Of a stretch of DNA of 44,987 nt, positions 1 to 8,649 are shown piece after piece (position 1 is the first letter of the stretch; every line of letters begins with the position of its first letter). The position numbers and the translations under genes were made by a program. The notes beneath the pieces are model-generated. The model was not told the origin of the DNA and made no database searches. It worked only from the letters and a program-made list of their open reading frames with translations. The DNA comes from Nevskiales bacterium (GTDB lineage Bacteria > Pseudomonadota > Gammaproteobacteria > Nevskiales > Nevskiaceae). The stretch lies in the NCBI GenBank assembly GCA_028698335.1, contig JAQVDP010000023.1, forward strand, positions 1 to 44,987. The letters run 5' to 3'.

Positions 1-127
1 ACGCCGTCCGACCACATTCGAGCCTCGGCTACCTGACACCACACGAGTTCAAAGCAACACTGAGTCCTTCAACCCACCGGGGAGCCAGTTTCTAGGTTCA
101 CGTGGTCCGAGAAATGCCGGCAGGTCA
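1..127 (+). mobile_element. Right end of an IS3-family insertion sequence
   Basis: The segment holds the end of a transposase frame (3-95) followed by a short terminal stretch. Its last bases, GCCGGCAGGTCA (116-127), read on the other strand as TGACCTGCCGGC. The 5'-TG...CA-3' form fits IS3-family ends. Immediately after it the reading changes to methyltransferase-like protein, so the boundary is placed at about 127. The other end of the element, its inverted repeat and the target duplication lie outside the window, so the exact border is inference. The family call rests on the transposase tail. Confidence 0.7.
3..95 (+). CDS. IS3-family transposase (OrfB), C-terminal fragment
   Basis: This open frame enters from outside the window and ends at TAG 93-95. 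It reads ..RPHSSLGYLTPHEF.. close to its end. That is the signature tail of the IS3-family DDE transposase (rve integrase core), where the RPHSSLGY block follows the catalytic glutamate helix. Only about 30 residues are present, so activity cannot be judged. The gene runs toward the truncated methyltransferase at 102-815, consistent with an insertion that removed the front of that gene. The family call is firm; the subgroup cannot be assigned. Confidence 0.75.
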   Translation, partial: AVRPHSSLGYLTPHEFKATLSPSTHRGASF

Positions 128-815
128 GGTGAATGACTACGACCTTGCCGTCCAGCACAACGAAGCGCTCCAGCTAGCCTGTGACTATATCGGTGTGACA
201 CGGACGCGGTCGGATAGCTTCTTCGACGGAACCCGCGGCAGCCGTCTGGTCAAGATCGTCGCCTTCAATCATCCGCTGACACCGCTGGATCTGGAGTCGA
301 TCCGGACCGAGCTGGAGGCCCGTCCGGGCGAGGAACGGGATATCGAAGTTGTCTGCCTGGGCATGGAGCTGGCCGCGCACGCCTGGGTCGAACGGTACAA
401 CGCGGCGCGTCCGGTCAACCGGATTCAGGTGATCGAATTGCGGACGCATCCCAAGTACGGTGGCTTCATCCGCCATGAACCGATGGCGGCGAGTGTCAGC
501 GTCACGCGTGCGGGGGATGGTGTCGTGGTCGAGGTGTTGGATGTGTTGTCCCCCAGCATCGTCAAGCGGCTGAATATGGAGGAGGGCTTGTTCAAGGCGC
601 AGATCGAGGATTGGCGCGCCGTGGTCGACTGCATTCTGATCGACCCGAATTATGACGGCGAAATATTCAACGTCGTGCATTCGGATGTGCCGGTCCGCAA
701 GACGGATCTGGTGACGGGTCGTTACGAGTTGCCCGCGCCACCGCCCGGAAGCACGGTTGCGGTGAAGATCATCGACATGCTCGGCGAAGAGCTGATCGTC
801 ACCCACAGGGTCTGA
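102..815 (+). pseudogene. C-terminal remnant of a site-specific DNA methyltransferase
   Basis: From about residue 11 (DYDLAVQHNEAL) to the end this 237-residue frame resembles, from memory, the C-terminal part of large N6-adenine/N4-cytosine DNA methyltransferases that sit next to helicase genes in restriction-like loci. Recognisable stretches are FNHPLTPLD, VIELRTHPKYG, DWRAMVDC-like DWRAVVDC and KIIDMLGEE. No SAM-binding FxGxG motif and no catalytic NPPY/DPPY motif is present. The first nine codons lie in the IS3 end, so the GTG at 102 and the ATG at 114 are accidental starts supplied by the insertion. The frame stops 4 bases before the helicase gene, as expected for an original operon. The product should be catalytically dead. 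Alternatively it could be a stand-alone accessory domain. Confidence 0.65.
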
Positions 816-819
816 GTCC

Positions 820-3800
820 ATGCGTAGCCGCGATGTCCGCACGATCGACTTGTTCGGTGCCGAGCGGGCCGCGGACTCGGGGGCGATTCTGCAGTGGCCG
901 GACGGCGCGCGCTTTCCGCTTAATGCCAGCGGATTCCATGTCGAGGACCACGTTTGGCAGGACCTTTCAGCGTCGGAACGCCCGCTGATCGTTGCGGGCT
1001 ATGCCAGTCTTGATCGGCTAATCGATTTCGTTGCCACGAGCGGGGCGCGGCAAAGTACTCGGCTGCTGTTCGGTAATGAGCCCTTCGCCTCGCGGCGCCA
1101 GCAATTCGATCTGGGCGGCGAGCAGTTTGCCAGAGCCGCTGAGGACTACTGGCTGGATCGGGGCATTTCGCTGCTGCGTTCCGCGCCCTTGATTCGCGCG
1201 ATCGAGTTGCTCAAGTCGGGTCAGGTGCAAGCGCGCTACGTTGCCGGTGGTGGCGGGTTGCACGCCAAGATCTACTGCGGGCAAGAGGCGGCGACGCTAG
1301 GGTCGAGTAATTTCACCGAACCCGGGTTACGGACGCAGCTGGAGGCCAACGCGCGATTCACCCGAAAGGACAGCAAACGTTTCGATGAGCTGTGGCAGAT
1401 TGCCGAAAACTATTGGCAGCTGGGGCGCAACTATCGCGATGAACTGATCGCGCTGCTGGAAAAGCTGCTTCGCGTGGTCAACTGGGATGAAGCCCTAGCG
1501 CGCGCCTGCGCGGAACTTCTGGAAGGCGACTGGGCGCAAAATTATCTGCGTGAGGATTTTCTGGGTCAGGCGGGCAGTCTTTGGCCTAGCCAGAAGCAAG
1601 GGATCGGCCAAGCGCTGTACGTGTTGCTGAATCAAGGCAGCGTATTGCTTGCTGACGCCACCGGGGCGGGAAAGACGCGTACCGGCACGTATCTGATTGG
1701 CGCTATCTGCGACCACATTCTTCGGACCGGCCGGCTACGCAAAGGCAAGGCCCTGATGATCTGTCCTCCTACGGTGGAAGAGAACTGGCGTCGGGAGGCG
1801 ATGCTGGCGTCGGTGCCGCTCGACATTTACTCACACGGCAAACTCAGCCACGAGAGAAGCAAGCATCATGATCTAACGCTGGAAGAGCTGCGGCGCGCCC
1901 AATTGCTCTGCGTCGATGAAGGACACAATTTTCTCAATGTGAATTCCGCGCGTACGCAACGCGTGCTCCGCAACATGGCGGATCACGTGTTGCTGCTGAC
2001 GGCGACACCGATCAATCGCGGAGTTACGGATCTGCTGCGGATCGCCGATCTGCTCGGAGCCGACAACTTGGATGAAGGGACGTTGAAGGCGTTCCAGAAG
2101 ATGCTCGGTGTGCGTCAGCTGACGCGAACCTTGACGGAGCCGGAAATCCGTCAGCTCCGGCAGGAAATCCAGAAGTTCACGGTGCGTAGAACCAAGAAGG
2201 TCCTCAATACGCTGATTCAGCGTGAGCCCGAAGCGTACCGAGACAAAGACGGCAAGATGTGTCGGTTTCCCAGGCACATTGCCGAGGTCTATACGCTTGA
2301 TGAGTCACAGAAGGATCGTGAGATCGCTGCCCGTATCCGCATTTTGGCGGACAGCCTGCATGGCGTGACGCATTTCGAAAAGCCCATCGAAATGCCGGAC
2401 ATCCTACGTAAGCAGGGTGTAAGTGAAGAGCGCTATCTGGCTGGGCGTATCAGTTCAGCGTCAAAACTGGCCCGATACGTGGTCATGCGGGCACTGCGAT
2501 CTTCTCGTGCCGCGCTGCTGGAGCATGTATTGGGCACCGAGGTGGCCATCAACGAGTTCGGCCTTTCAGATTCGTTCCGCAAGGATGAAACCGGAAATCA
2601 GCTTGCCAAGGTTCGCGGGCTTGCCGGCCGAACGCCGACGAACAGGTTAAACATTGACTTGCCGGATTGGCTGACGGATCCCGATCGACACCGAGCCGCA
2701 TGCGAGGACGACGCCCGCTGTTACGAGGAAATTGTGCAGCTGGCGCGGGCGCTAAGCGCTGGCAGGGAGCAGGCCAAGGCAGCTCGTCTCGCGGCGCTGC
2801 TTGATCAGCACTCGCTGATTCTTGCCTTCGACAGCCGTCCGATTTCTCTCGCCATCATTCGGCGGTTGTTGAGGAAGGGGCGTGCGCAGACCCTGCTCGC
2901 TTGGGGCGACGCGGCCTCGGACCGGGAGGAAATGCTGAGGCAGTTCGCACATGGGTCGACCGCAAAGGACATCATCGGTCTGTGCTCGGACAGTCTGTCC
3001 GAAGGCGTCAATCTGCAGCAGGCTTCGGCGCTGGTTCATCTGGATATGCCGAGCGTTGTGCGGATTGCGGAACAGCGTGCCGGACGGGTCGACAGAATGG
3101 ATAGTCCCCACAAGTCGATTCAGGTCTGGTGGCCGGATGACGCGCCTGAGTTTGCACTGTCGTCGGATGAACATTTCGTCGAGCGCTACGAGACGGTCGA
3201 GAAGCTGCTCGGATCGAACATGCCCTTGCCGGAACACTTGCAGGCCGCCGAGCGGAAAACTGTTTCTGCGCAGCAGATGATCGCGGAATACGAACGAACC
3301 GCAGCGGAGCCATGGGATGGGATTGACGACGCTTTCTCACCAGTGCGCGGGCTCGTCGAAGGAGACGCGGCGCTGGTGCCCGCAGATGTATATGCCCACT
3401 ACCGGAGCGTCACGTATCGCGTGCTCTCTCGCGTAAGCTTGGTGACCAGCCGAACGCCGTGGGCATTTTTCTGCCTGAGCAGCGGAAATTTGGAAGTGCC
3501 CCGATGGATTTTCTTGTCGAGCTACAACGCCAAGGCGCAAACGGAACTCCTTGCAGTGGTTGCGGAGCTACGTGAGCGGCTGGGGCCTGGTGTGCTTAAT
3601 CTTCCCCTGGATGAACGTGCATCACGAGTGCTGGAAACGTTCTTGAAGCAACTGCCAAAGGTGGAACGGCAGTTGCTCGCGCGCAAGAAGCAAAGGGCTT
3701 TGGTCGAGATGGAGGCAGTCGTCAAAGGCTTGTTGCTCGCGGCGGGGCGCAGGCATGACGATGCCGCGATCGAGCATCTGAAAAAAGTGGAGCAGATGCT

Positions 3801-4059
3801 GGTCAATCCACCTATTGATGGCCAGCCTGATTGGGACGAAGTCGCGTCACGCTGGCTTGATGCCATTCGTCCAATTTGGTTCGATCGGCTTAAGCAGAAG
3901 CGGCAAAAGCCGTTGTTGCTGAAAGACATTCGCAAGGATCTACTGCATCCGGACGCAAACATGACGGCAACTTTGGAGCAGCACTTCCAGCTGTTTCCGG
4001 TACTGCGTAAGCCAGAGGAACGTATCCGCGCCTGCATCGTCGGCGTTCCGGGATCGTAG
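820..4059 (+). CDS. PLD-nuclease/SNF2-type helicase fusion, defence-like
   Basis: A 1079-residue protein. The N-terminal third carries a phospholipase-D-type nuclease half-site, HAKIY at 148-152 followed by GSSNFT from 161 (HxK..GSxN). A superfamily 2 helicase of SNF2/DEAD type follows: Walker A GAGKT at 282-286, DEGH at 366-369, TATP at 394-397, and motifs V/VI SEGVNLQ and QRAGRVDR (752-759). The last 300 residues are helical and not recognised. Such PLD-helicases with a neighbouring adenine methyltransferase form restriction-like anti-phage loci; DISARM carries comparable parts on separate proteins. The ATG is 4 bases after the methyltransferase remnant, so both were probably one operon. 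The gene looks intact and is visibly less GC-rich than the rest of the window, which suggests transfer. Role in defence is inference. Confidence 0.75.
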   Translation: MRSRDVRTIDLFGAERAADSGAILQWPDGARFPLNASGFHVEDHVWQDLSASERPLIVAGYASLDRLIDFVATSGARQSTRLLFGNEPFASRRQQFDLGGEQFARAAEDYWLDRGISLLRSAPLIRAIELLKSGQVQARYVAGGGGLHAKIYCGQEAATLGSSNFTEPGLRTQLEANARFTRKDSKRFDELWQIAENYWQLGRNYRDELIALLEKLLRVVNWDEALARACAELLEGDWAQNYLREDFLGQAGSLWPSQKQGIGQALYVLLNQGSVLLADATGAGKTRTGTYLIGAICDHILRTGRLRKGKALMICPPTVEENWRREAMLASVPLDIYSHGKLSHERSKHHDLTLEELRRAQLLCVDEGHNFLNVNSARTQRVLRNMADHVLLLTATPINRGVTDLLRIADLLGADNLDEGTLKAFQKMLGVRQLTRTLTEPEIRQLRQEIQKFTVRRTKKVLNTLIQREPEAYRDKDGKMCRFPRHIAEVYTLDESQKDREIAARIRILADSLHGVTHFEKPIEMPDILRKQGVSEERYLAGRISSASKLARYVVMRALRSSRAALLEHVLGTEVAINEFGLSDSFRKDETGNQLAKVRGLAGRTPTNRLNIDLPDWLTDPDRHRAACEDDARCYEEIVQLARALSAGREQAKAARLAALLDQHSLILAFDSRPISLAIIRRLLRKGRAQTLLAWGDAASDREEMLRQFAHGSTAKDIIGLCSDSLSEGVNLQQASALVHLDMPSVVRIAEQRAGRVDRMDSPHKSIQVWWPDDAPEFALSSDEHFVERYETVEKLLGSNMPLPEHLQAAERKTVSAQQMIAEYERTAAEPWDGIDDAFSPVRGLVEGDAALVPADVYAHYRSVTYRVLSRVSLVTSRTPWAFFCLSSGNLEVPRWIFLSSYNAKAQTELLAVVAELRERLGPGVLNLPLDERASRVLETFLKQLPKVERQLLARKKQRALVEMEAVVKGLLLAAGRRHDDAAIEHLKKVEQMLVNPPIDGQPDWDEVASRWLDAIRPIWFDRLKQKRQKPLLLKDIRKDLLHPDANMTATLEQHFQLFPVLRKPEERIRACIVGVPGS

Positions 4060-4086
4060 TCGGTCATTCGGCGGGGTTTCCATAAT

Positions 4087-5736
4087 TTACTGTTGCAGAA
4101 ACGCCCACCCCTGATCGCTGAAGGTGATCGTGCCGGTGATGCCGCTGAGTTTCACTTCGGTGAAGCGCGTCGGGCCCAGATAACGCGCGACGAACTCCTG
4201 CACCTTGGCCGGCTGGTTGGCGAGGTCGTCGTAGAGCGTCTGCGGGATTTCGATGGCGCCGTTGAAGCGGCGTGGCTGGTCATCGAGGCCGCGGGCACGT
4301 TCGATCTGACGGATGACGTCGGTCGTGTGCAGGATCAGGTCGAAGTGCTGATTCGGTGCGGTGTGGATGCGCAGCGTCGTCGGTGAGCAATAGGTGCTGA
4401 AGCCGATCAGTTCGGCCGCCCAGTCGGCGTCGCCCTCGATGTGTTCGCGCTCGCCCAGCGTCGGCAGCGCAGCGAGGTTGTAGCCGTAGTCGAGGCCGGG
4501 GCTGGGGCCGAGTACGCGGGCCACGGTGTCGCCGCCGGGGTTGTCGAGTTCGGTGCCCCTGATCGGCGCGTCGGTGCGCACGAAGGCCCAGCGGTTGTCT
4601 TCGGCGGCGATGTCGCGCTGCCAGTAGCCGCTGTGGCCGGCGCCGTCGAAGCCTTCCACGCGCAGCACGCGGTGGATCATGTTCTCGCCGACCTTGTGGA
4701 TGCCGAAGTGGTGGGTGATGCGTCCGGGGATGCGCGGCTGTCTGACCCAGTCGAAGCTCGGCAGCTGGATCACCGGGTTGGCGGCACCGCGCTGGTCCTC
4801 GTAGCTGTAGTCGAAGAACACGTCGTCGGCGCCGGCGAGGTCGAAGTCGTAATGCCGGGTATAGATGTCGCCGTAGCGGGTGATGACGGCGACGGTCGAA
4901 CCGCTGGCGGTGAGGTTGACCATCCGCAGGCGGCCGTTCTCCGGCGCGCACATGCCGTAGCTCTCGTCGCGCGGCAGCCACGGGTCGACGTAGATGAGGT
5001 CCTGGCCATCGTCAGCCAGTAGCCAGATGTGCGAGACCTTGCCCTGGCCGATCGCATGCAGGTTGCCGGCCGGGTCGGTCCAGTTCTTGTCCTCGGCCGG
5101 CGAGATCACGGTCCAGGTCCAGGCCAGATAGTTCTCGCGGATGCTATGGCCGCTGCCGAGCCAGGTCGGCGGGCCCCAGCGCGAGGTCCAGTTGAACCAT
5201 TCGGGCGCGTTGAGGGCGTTGTCCATGCCGTAGATGGCGCCGTCGGCGCGGATCGCGGTCATCTCGTCGTCGTCCACCGCGATGCCGATGACGGTGCCGT
5301 CGAGGCAGGCCGGCATCGGCACGCGATCCCAGGGCTGATTGATCCCGGTCACCTCGGCGTGCGAGCGGAACCAGATGCGGCCGTCGCGCAGCGCGAAGTC
5401 GTAGCGGCGGTTGTAGGTCTCGGTGTCGCCGCGCACGAAGCTGCCGGCCGGCAGATCGGCGGGCGCGTCGGTGACCGCGTCGGCGGCCAGGCCGTTGCCG
5501 GTGTCGGGCAGCACGTCGATGGCGACCGGATCCGGCGTGCCGATGGTGCCGCCGGGCAGGATGCAGATGCCGACGTCGGCGTCGTGGTCGACCTTGACCG
5601 CGAACGGGCCGCCGGGGGCGGGCGTGAAGACCGCACCGTCCGGGCCGGTCCCGTCGGGCGCGGCGCTGCCGCCGCAGGCGCTCAGCGCCCATGCGGCGGC
5701 CAGCAGCAGGGCCGGCGCGCCGGCTCTCAGATCCAT
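4087..5736 (-). CDS. Predicted lipoprotein of unrecognised family (paralogue A)
   Basis: 549 residues. The N-terminus is a lipoprotein signal with lipobox LSAC (Cys21) followed by Gly-Gly-Ser and a Pro/Gly-rich linker. The rest is rich in beta-strand-like blocks, for example YDFALRDGRIW, PACLDGTV, YVDPWLPRDES, GDIYTRHYDFD and YCSPTTLR, suggestive of a propeller or repeated sandwich fold. No known domain was recognised. It is clearly homologous along most of its length to the lipoprotein at 20904-22661. The ATG at 5736 overlaps the end of the membrane-protein gene 5727-6356 by 10 bases, so the two are probably translated together. The long open frame continuing upstream to 6300 is only read-through of that neighbour in another frame. 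It ends convergent with the helicase gene. Confidence 0.7.
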   Translation of the reverse strand: MDLRAGAPALLLAAAWALSACGGSAAPDGTGPDGAVFTPAPGGPFAVKVDHDADVGICILPGGTIGTPDPVAIDVLPDTGNGLAADAVTDAPADLPAGSFVRGDTETYNRRYDFALRDGRIWFRSHAEVTGINQPWDRVPMPACLDGTVIGIAVDDDEMTAIRADGAIYGMDNALNAPEWFNWTSRWGPPTWLGSGHSIRENYLAWTWTVISPAEDKNWTDPAGNLHAIGQGKVSHIWLLADDGQDLIYVDPWLPRDESYGMCAPENGRLRMVNLTASGSTVAVITRYGDIYTRHYDFDLAGADDVFFDYSYEDQRGAANPVIQLPSFDWVRQPRIPGRITHHFGIHKVGENMIHRVLRVEGFDGAGHSGYWQRDIAAEDNRWAFVRTDAPIRGTELDNPGGDTVARVLGPSPGLDYGYNLAALPTLGEREHIEGDADWAAELIGFSTYCSPTTLRIHTAPNQHFDLILHTTDVIRQIERARGLDDQPRRFNGAIEIPQTLYDDLANQPAKVQEFVARYLGPTRFTEVKLSGITGTITFSDQGWAFLQQ

Positions 5737-6356
5737 CCCAGGGCTCCGAAGCTCAGTGCGGCGACGGTGACCAGTGCGGCCAGACTGCCGACCACGGTGA
5801 TCTGCTGGCGCCGGCCCGGCAGGTCGTGCACCCAGTAGCCGACCAGATAGAACGGCAGGTAGCCGATCAGGAAGATCAGCCACGGCGCGCCGGCGCTCCA
5901 GTACGGCCAGTCCCAGGTCAGCGCGCCGATGCGGTTGAGCACGATCTCGACGCCGACGCAGGCGATCGAGTTGACGACGGCCAGGAACAGGCGGTTGTTG
6001 ACGCCGAGGATGCGGGCGTGGCGGTCCTCCGGCAGCAGGCGCATCGCGTACAGGCCCATCATCGCGAACATGAAGCTGATCTCGATGTTCAGGCCGATGA
6101 AGATCTGGAACGCCGACGGGCCGGGGGTGCCCCAGGCCGGCGCAAAGCCGCTGAAGTGCGCGAGCAGGCCGTTCCAGATCTCGTTGATCCAGTCCATCAG
6201 CCAGAACGCCAGCGCGCCGAGGACGACGCTGTAGCGGCGCGCGGCGAGGTTGTCCGCATACAGGTACATCACCACCAGCAGCAGCGGAATCACGTACCAC
6301 TGGAAGGTCGCCGCGTCGCGCAGGTGCGCCAGGGATTGCGTTGCGGAGGGAGTCAT
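5727..6356 (-). CDS. Multi-pass inner-membrane protein, unknown function
   Basis: 209 residues with about six hydrophobic segments, such as WYVIPLLLVVMYLY near 20-33, ALAFWLMDWINEIW, IEISFMFAMMGLYAM, WLIFLIGYLPFYLVGYW and VVGSLAALVTVAAL. Conserved-looking polar or aromatic residues inside the membrane (DWINEIWN, GVNNR, WDWPYW) suggest a binding or catalytic role, but no family was recognised. The start is ATG 6356; a longer frame upstream is the antisense shadow of the AraC gene. It overlaps the following lipoprotein gene by 10 bases and is divergent from the AraC gene at 6387, with only 30 bases between the starts. That layout makes it a candidate target of that regulator. Confidence 0.7.
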   Translation of the reverse strand: MTPSATQSLAHLRDAATFQWYVIPLLLVVMYLYADNLAARRYSVVLGALAFWLMDWINEIWNGLLAHFSGFAPAWGTPGPSAFQIFIGLNIEISFMFAMMGLYAMRLLPEDRHARILGVNNRLFLAVVNSIACVGVEIVLNRIGALTWDWPYWSAGAPWLIFLIGYLPFYLVGYWVHDLPGRRQQITVVGSLAALVTVAALSFGALGWI

Positions 6357-6386
6357 CGCACAGTCGTCCGGGGTTAGGAGAACCTG

Positions 6387-7610
6387 ATGACTATACGAAC
6401 GCAGCAGGCGGACGCGCTCGCGCGATCCGGCCAGAAGCTTGCGAATCCCGGCCAGCCGATCGCCGGCGCCGGCACCGTGGCGGTGGCGTACCTCAATACG
6501 CTGCTTGATGTCGCGCAGCGGGCCGGCGCCGGCCGGCGCGACCTGCTCGAACTCAGCGGCATCGATCCGGCGGCCCTGGGGCAGAACTCCGGCCGCATCG
6601 CGGTGGAGCGCATGCTCGACCTGTTCGAGGTGGCGCAGCGGGCCACCGGCGACGGCATGATCGGCCTGCACATGGGCATGCAGACGCAGCCGCGCAGTTT
6701 CAGCGCACTGGGCTACGCGGCGATGAGCTGTCGCACGCTGGGCGAGGCGATCGCGCTGATTCCGCGCTACGAGGGCGTCGTCTACGACGGCGGCACGACC
6801 ACGCTGCAGCGCCGCGGGCGGCGCGTCGAGCTGCGCTGGACAGCGGCGCTGCCGGACCCGGCGGCGCCGCGGGTCGGTCCGCTCAACGAGGCGATCGTCG
6901 CCGGCTGGCTGGCCTACGGCCGCTGGATCACCGGGCGCGACACCGCGGTGTCCGCCGTTCGCTTCCGTCACGCGCCGCCGGCCGACCCCGCGCCCTATGT
7001 CCGCTTCTTCGGCTGCGCGCCGCGTTTCGGCTGCGACGACAACGCGGTGGTGTTCGACGCGGCGCTGCTGGAGCTGCCGCTGATCCAGCACGACGACGAG
7101 CTGCGGCGGCTGATGGAGTCGCGCGCACAGCGGCAGATCGAGCAGTTGCAGGCGACCTCGCCGCTGTTGCGGCGCGTGGTCGCGGAGATCCGCCAGCGCC
7201 TGCCGCGCGGGGCCTGCGCCGCCGCCGCGGTAGCCGAGGCGCTGGCGATGAGCGAGCGCAGCCTGCGACGGCATCTGCAGGCCGAGGGCCGGACCTTCCA
7301 GGCCTTGCTCGCCGAGGTGCGCCACGAACAGGCGCTGGCGCTGCTGCGGGATCCGGCGCTGACCGTGCTCGATGTGGCGCTACTGCTCGGCTATGCCGAA
7401 CAGAGCGCATTCTCCGCCGCTTTCCGCGGCTGGACGGGGATGACGCCGCGGCAGCATCGCCAGGCCTGCCGCACGGCGGACGCCGCGCCGGCCGGGCGCG
7501 GCTCGCCTGAACGGGTGAAGTCCGCAACGGCCCGGGCACGGCATGCTTGCGAGCGGCCGCGGGGCGGATCGGCAGGAGCGGCCACCGCACGTCAGAGGAG
7601 TCAGATGTGA
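6387..7610 (+). CDS. AraC-family transcriptional regulator
   Basis: 407 residues. The N-terminal two thirds match the arabinose-binding-type sensor domain found in AraC regulators of catabolic genes (GDGMIGLHMG, FSALGYAAMSC). The C-terminal double helix-turn-helix starts at about residue 275 (VAEALAMSERSLRRHL) and ends with the family signature LGYAEQSAFSAAFRGWTGMTPRQHR. AGGAG lies 6 bases before the ATG. About 50 residues beyond the usual end of the domain (Ala/Arg-rich, low complexity) are unusual but run to a stop that overlaps the esterase start by 4 bases (GTGA). It is divergent from the membrane-protein/lipoprotein pair and leads an esterase and acyl-CoA synthetase, so it may control both sides. 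The effector is unknown. Confidence 0.88.
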   Translation: MTIRTQQADALARSGQKLANPGQPIAGAGTVAVAYLNTLLDVAQRAGAGRRDLLELSGIDPAALGQNSGRIAVERMLDLFEVAQRATGDGMIGLHMGMQTQPRSFSALGYAAMSCRTLGEAIALIPRYEGVVYDGGTTTLQRRGRRVELRWTAALPDPAAPRVGPLNEAIVAGWLAYGRWITGRDTAVSAVRFRHAPPADPAPYVRFFGCAPRFGCDDNAVVFDAALLELPLIQHDDELRRLMESRAQRQIEQLQATSPLLRRVVAEIRQRLPRGACAAAAVAEALAMSERSLRRHLQAEGRTFQALLAEVRHEQALALLRDPALTVLDVALLLGYAEQSAFSAAFRGWTGMTPRQHRQACRTADAAPAGRGSPERVKSATARARHACERPRGGSAGAATARQRSQM

Positions 7611-8623
7611 AGGTCAATCACAAGCAGCTGCGGATCGGCTTGCGTACGCGGATCTGGATCGTGGTCATGCGGCTGTTCATCAAGCCGATGCTGCGCAGTC
7701 TCGGCGTGTCCGGCGTACGCCGCGTGGTCCGCGAGCAGATCCGCATGGCCAGCCACCTGCCGCGGCACCTGTACGGCCTGCCGACCGAGTACCGCATCGT
7801 GCACCGGGTGCCGGGGCCGTCGGTCGGCGACTGGAGCCGGACCGACCGCACCGTGATCCTGTACCTGCACGGCGGCGCGTTCCTGATGCCGGCGGTGCCG
7901 CGGGTGCATCTGCCGTTTCTGGCGAGCCTGTGTCGCGATCTCGACGCGGTCGGGTTCATGCCCGACTACCGGCTGGCGCCGTTCCACAAATATCCGGCCT
8001 CGCTCGACGACTGCGAGCGGGCCTACCGCGGCCTGCTCGAGGCCGGGTTCGCGGGCGAGCGCATCGTCATCGTCGGCGAATCGGCCGGCGGCAACCTGAC
8101 GCTGGGGCTGCTGCAGCGGATCCGCCGCGCCGGCCTGCCGCGGCCGGCCTGCGCGGTGCCGATCTCGGCGGTGACCGAGATGGCGCGGGTGCATGCGCCG
8201 CCGTCGCGCGTGGCCAATTTCAAGCGCGATCCGATAATTCCGCTGCACACGATGGGCGGCATGCTGCAGATGTACGCCGCCGATCTGGACGGCTCCGATC
8301 CGGAGCTGTCGCCGCTGTATGCGGACTTCAACGGCTTTCCGCCGCTGTACTTCCTGGTCGGCGAATCGGAGGTCCTGCTCGACGACACGCTGCTCGCCGC
8401 GCAGTGCGCCGACGCCGCCGGCGTGGACGTGCGGGTCGACGTCTGGCCGGTGATGCCGCACGCCTTCCCCTTATTCCAAAGTCTTCTACCGGAAACGCGA
8501 CTCGCGCGGCAGGATATCGGCGAGTTCATTCGCCGGCACACGCCGCAGCAGGTCGCCCCGGACGCGGCACCGCCGCTGCGCGCGGTCCGGCATGAAGCCC
8601 TCGGACCGATGCCGGCACAGTGA
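7607..8623 (+). CDS. Alpha/beta hydrolase, HSL-type esterase
   Basis: 338 residues with the hormone-sensitive-lipase layout: oxyanion motif HGGAF at about 88-92, nucleophile elbow GESAGG at 157-162 with Ser159, acidic residue in the GESEVLLDD block, and catalytic His285 in MPHAF. These enzymes hydrolyse short to medium carboxyl esters in the cytoplasm. The usual acid position is Glu or Ser-Glu here rather than the common Asp, which is tolerated in related esterases. GTG 7607 is chosen because it overlaps the AraC stop (GTGA) and has a GAGGAG ribosome site 6-7 bases upstream. A longer frame from 7547 would lie inside the AraC gene. The acyl-CoA synthetase gene follows after 26 bases, so released acids could be activated directly. 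Confidence 0.87.
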   Translation: MKVNHKQLRIGLRTRIWIVVMRLFIKPMLRSLGVSGVRRVVREQIRMASHLPRHLYGLPTEYRIVHRVPGPSVGDWSRTDRTVILYLHGGAFLMPAVPRVHLPFLASLCRDLDAVGFMPDYRLAPFHKYPASLDDCERAYRGLLEAGFAGERIVIVGESAGGNLTLGLLQRIRRAGLPRPACAVPISAVTEMARVHAPPSRVANFKRDPIIPLHTMGGMLQMYAADLDGSDPELSPLYADFNGFPPLYFLVGESEVLLDDTLLAAQCADAAGVDVRVDVWPVMPHAFPLFQSLLPETRLARQDIGEFIRRHTPQQVAPDAAPPLRAVRHEALGPMPAQ

Positions 8624-8649
8624 GCCGTGCGCCCTCAAGGAGAGACAAG

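Noticed and set aside
4087-6300. One 737-residue minus-strand protein
   Set aside because: Only the part from 5736 down is a real protein. The upstream stretch is Arg/Pro-rich and is the membrane-protein gene read in another frame.
7512-7521. Further copies of the DUF1302 upstream box (also TTCACCCGAA at 11681-11690)
   Set aside because: Only the CGGGTGAA core matches and the spacing element is absent. One lies inside a coding region.
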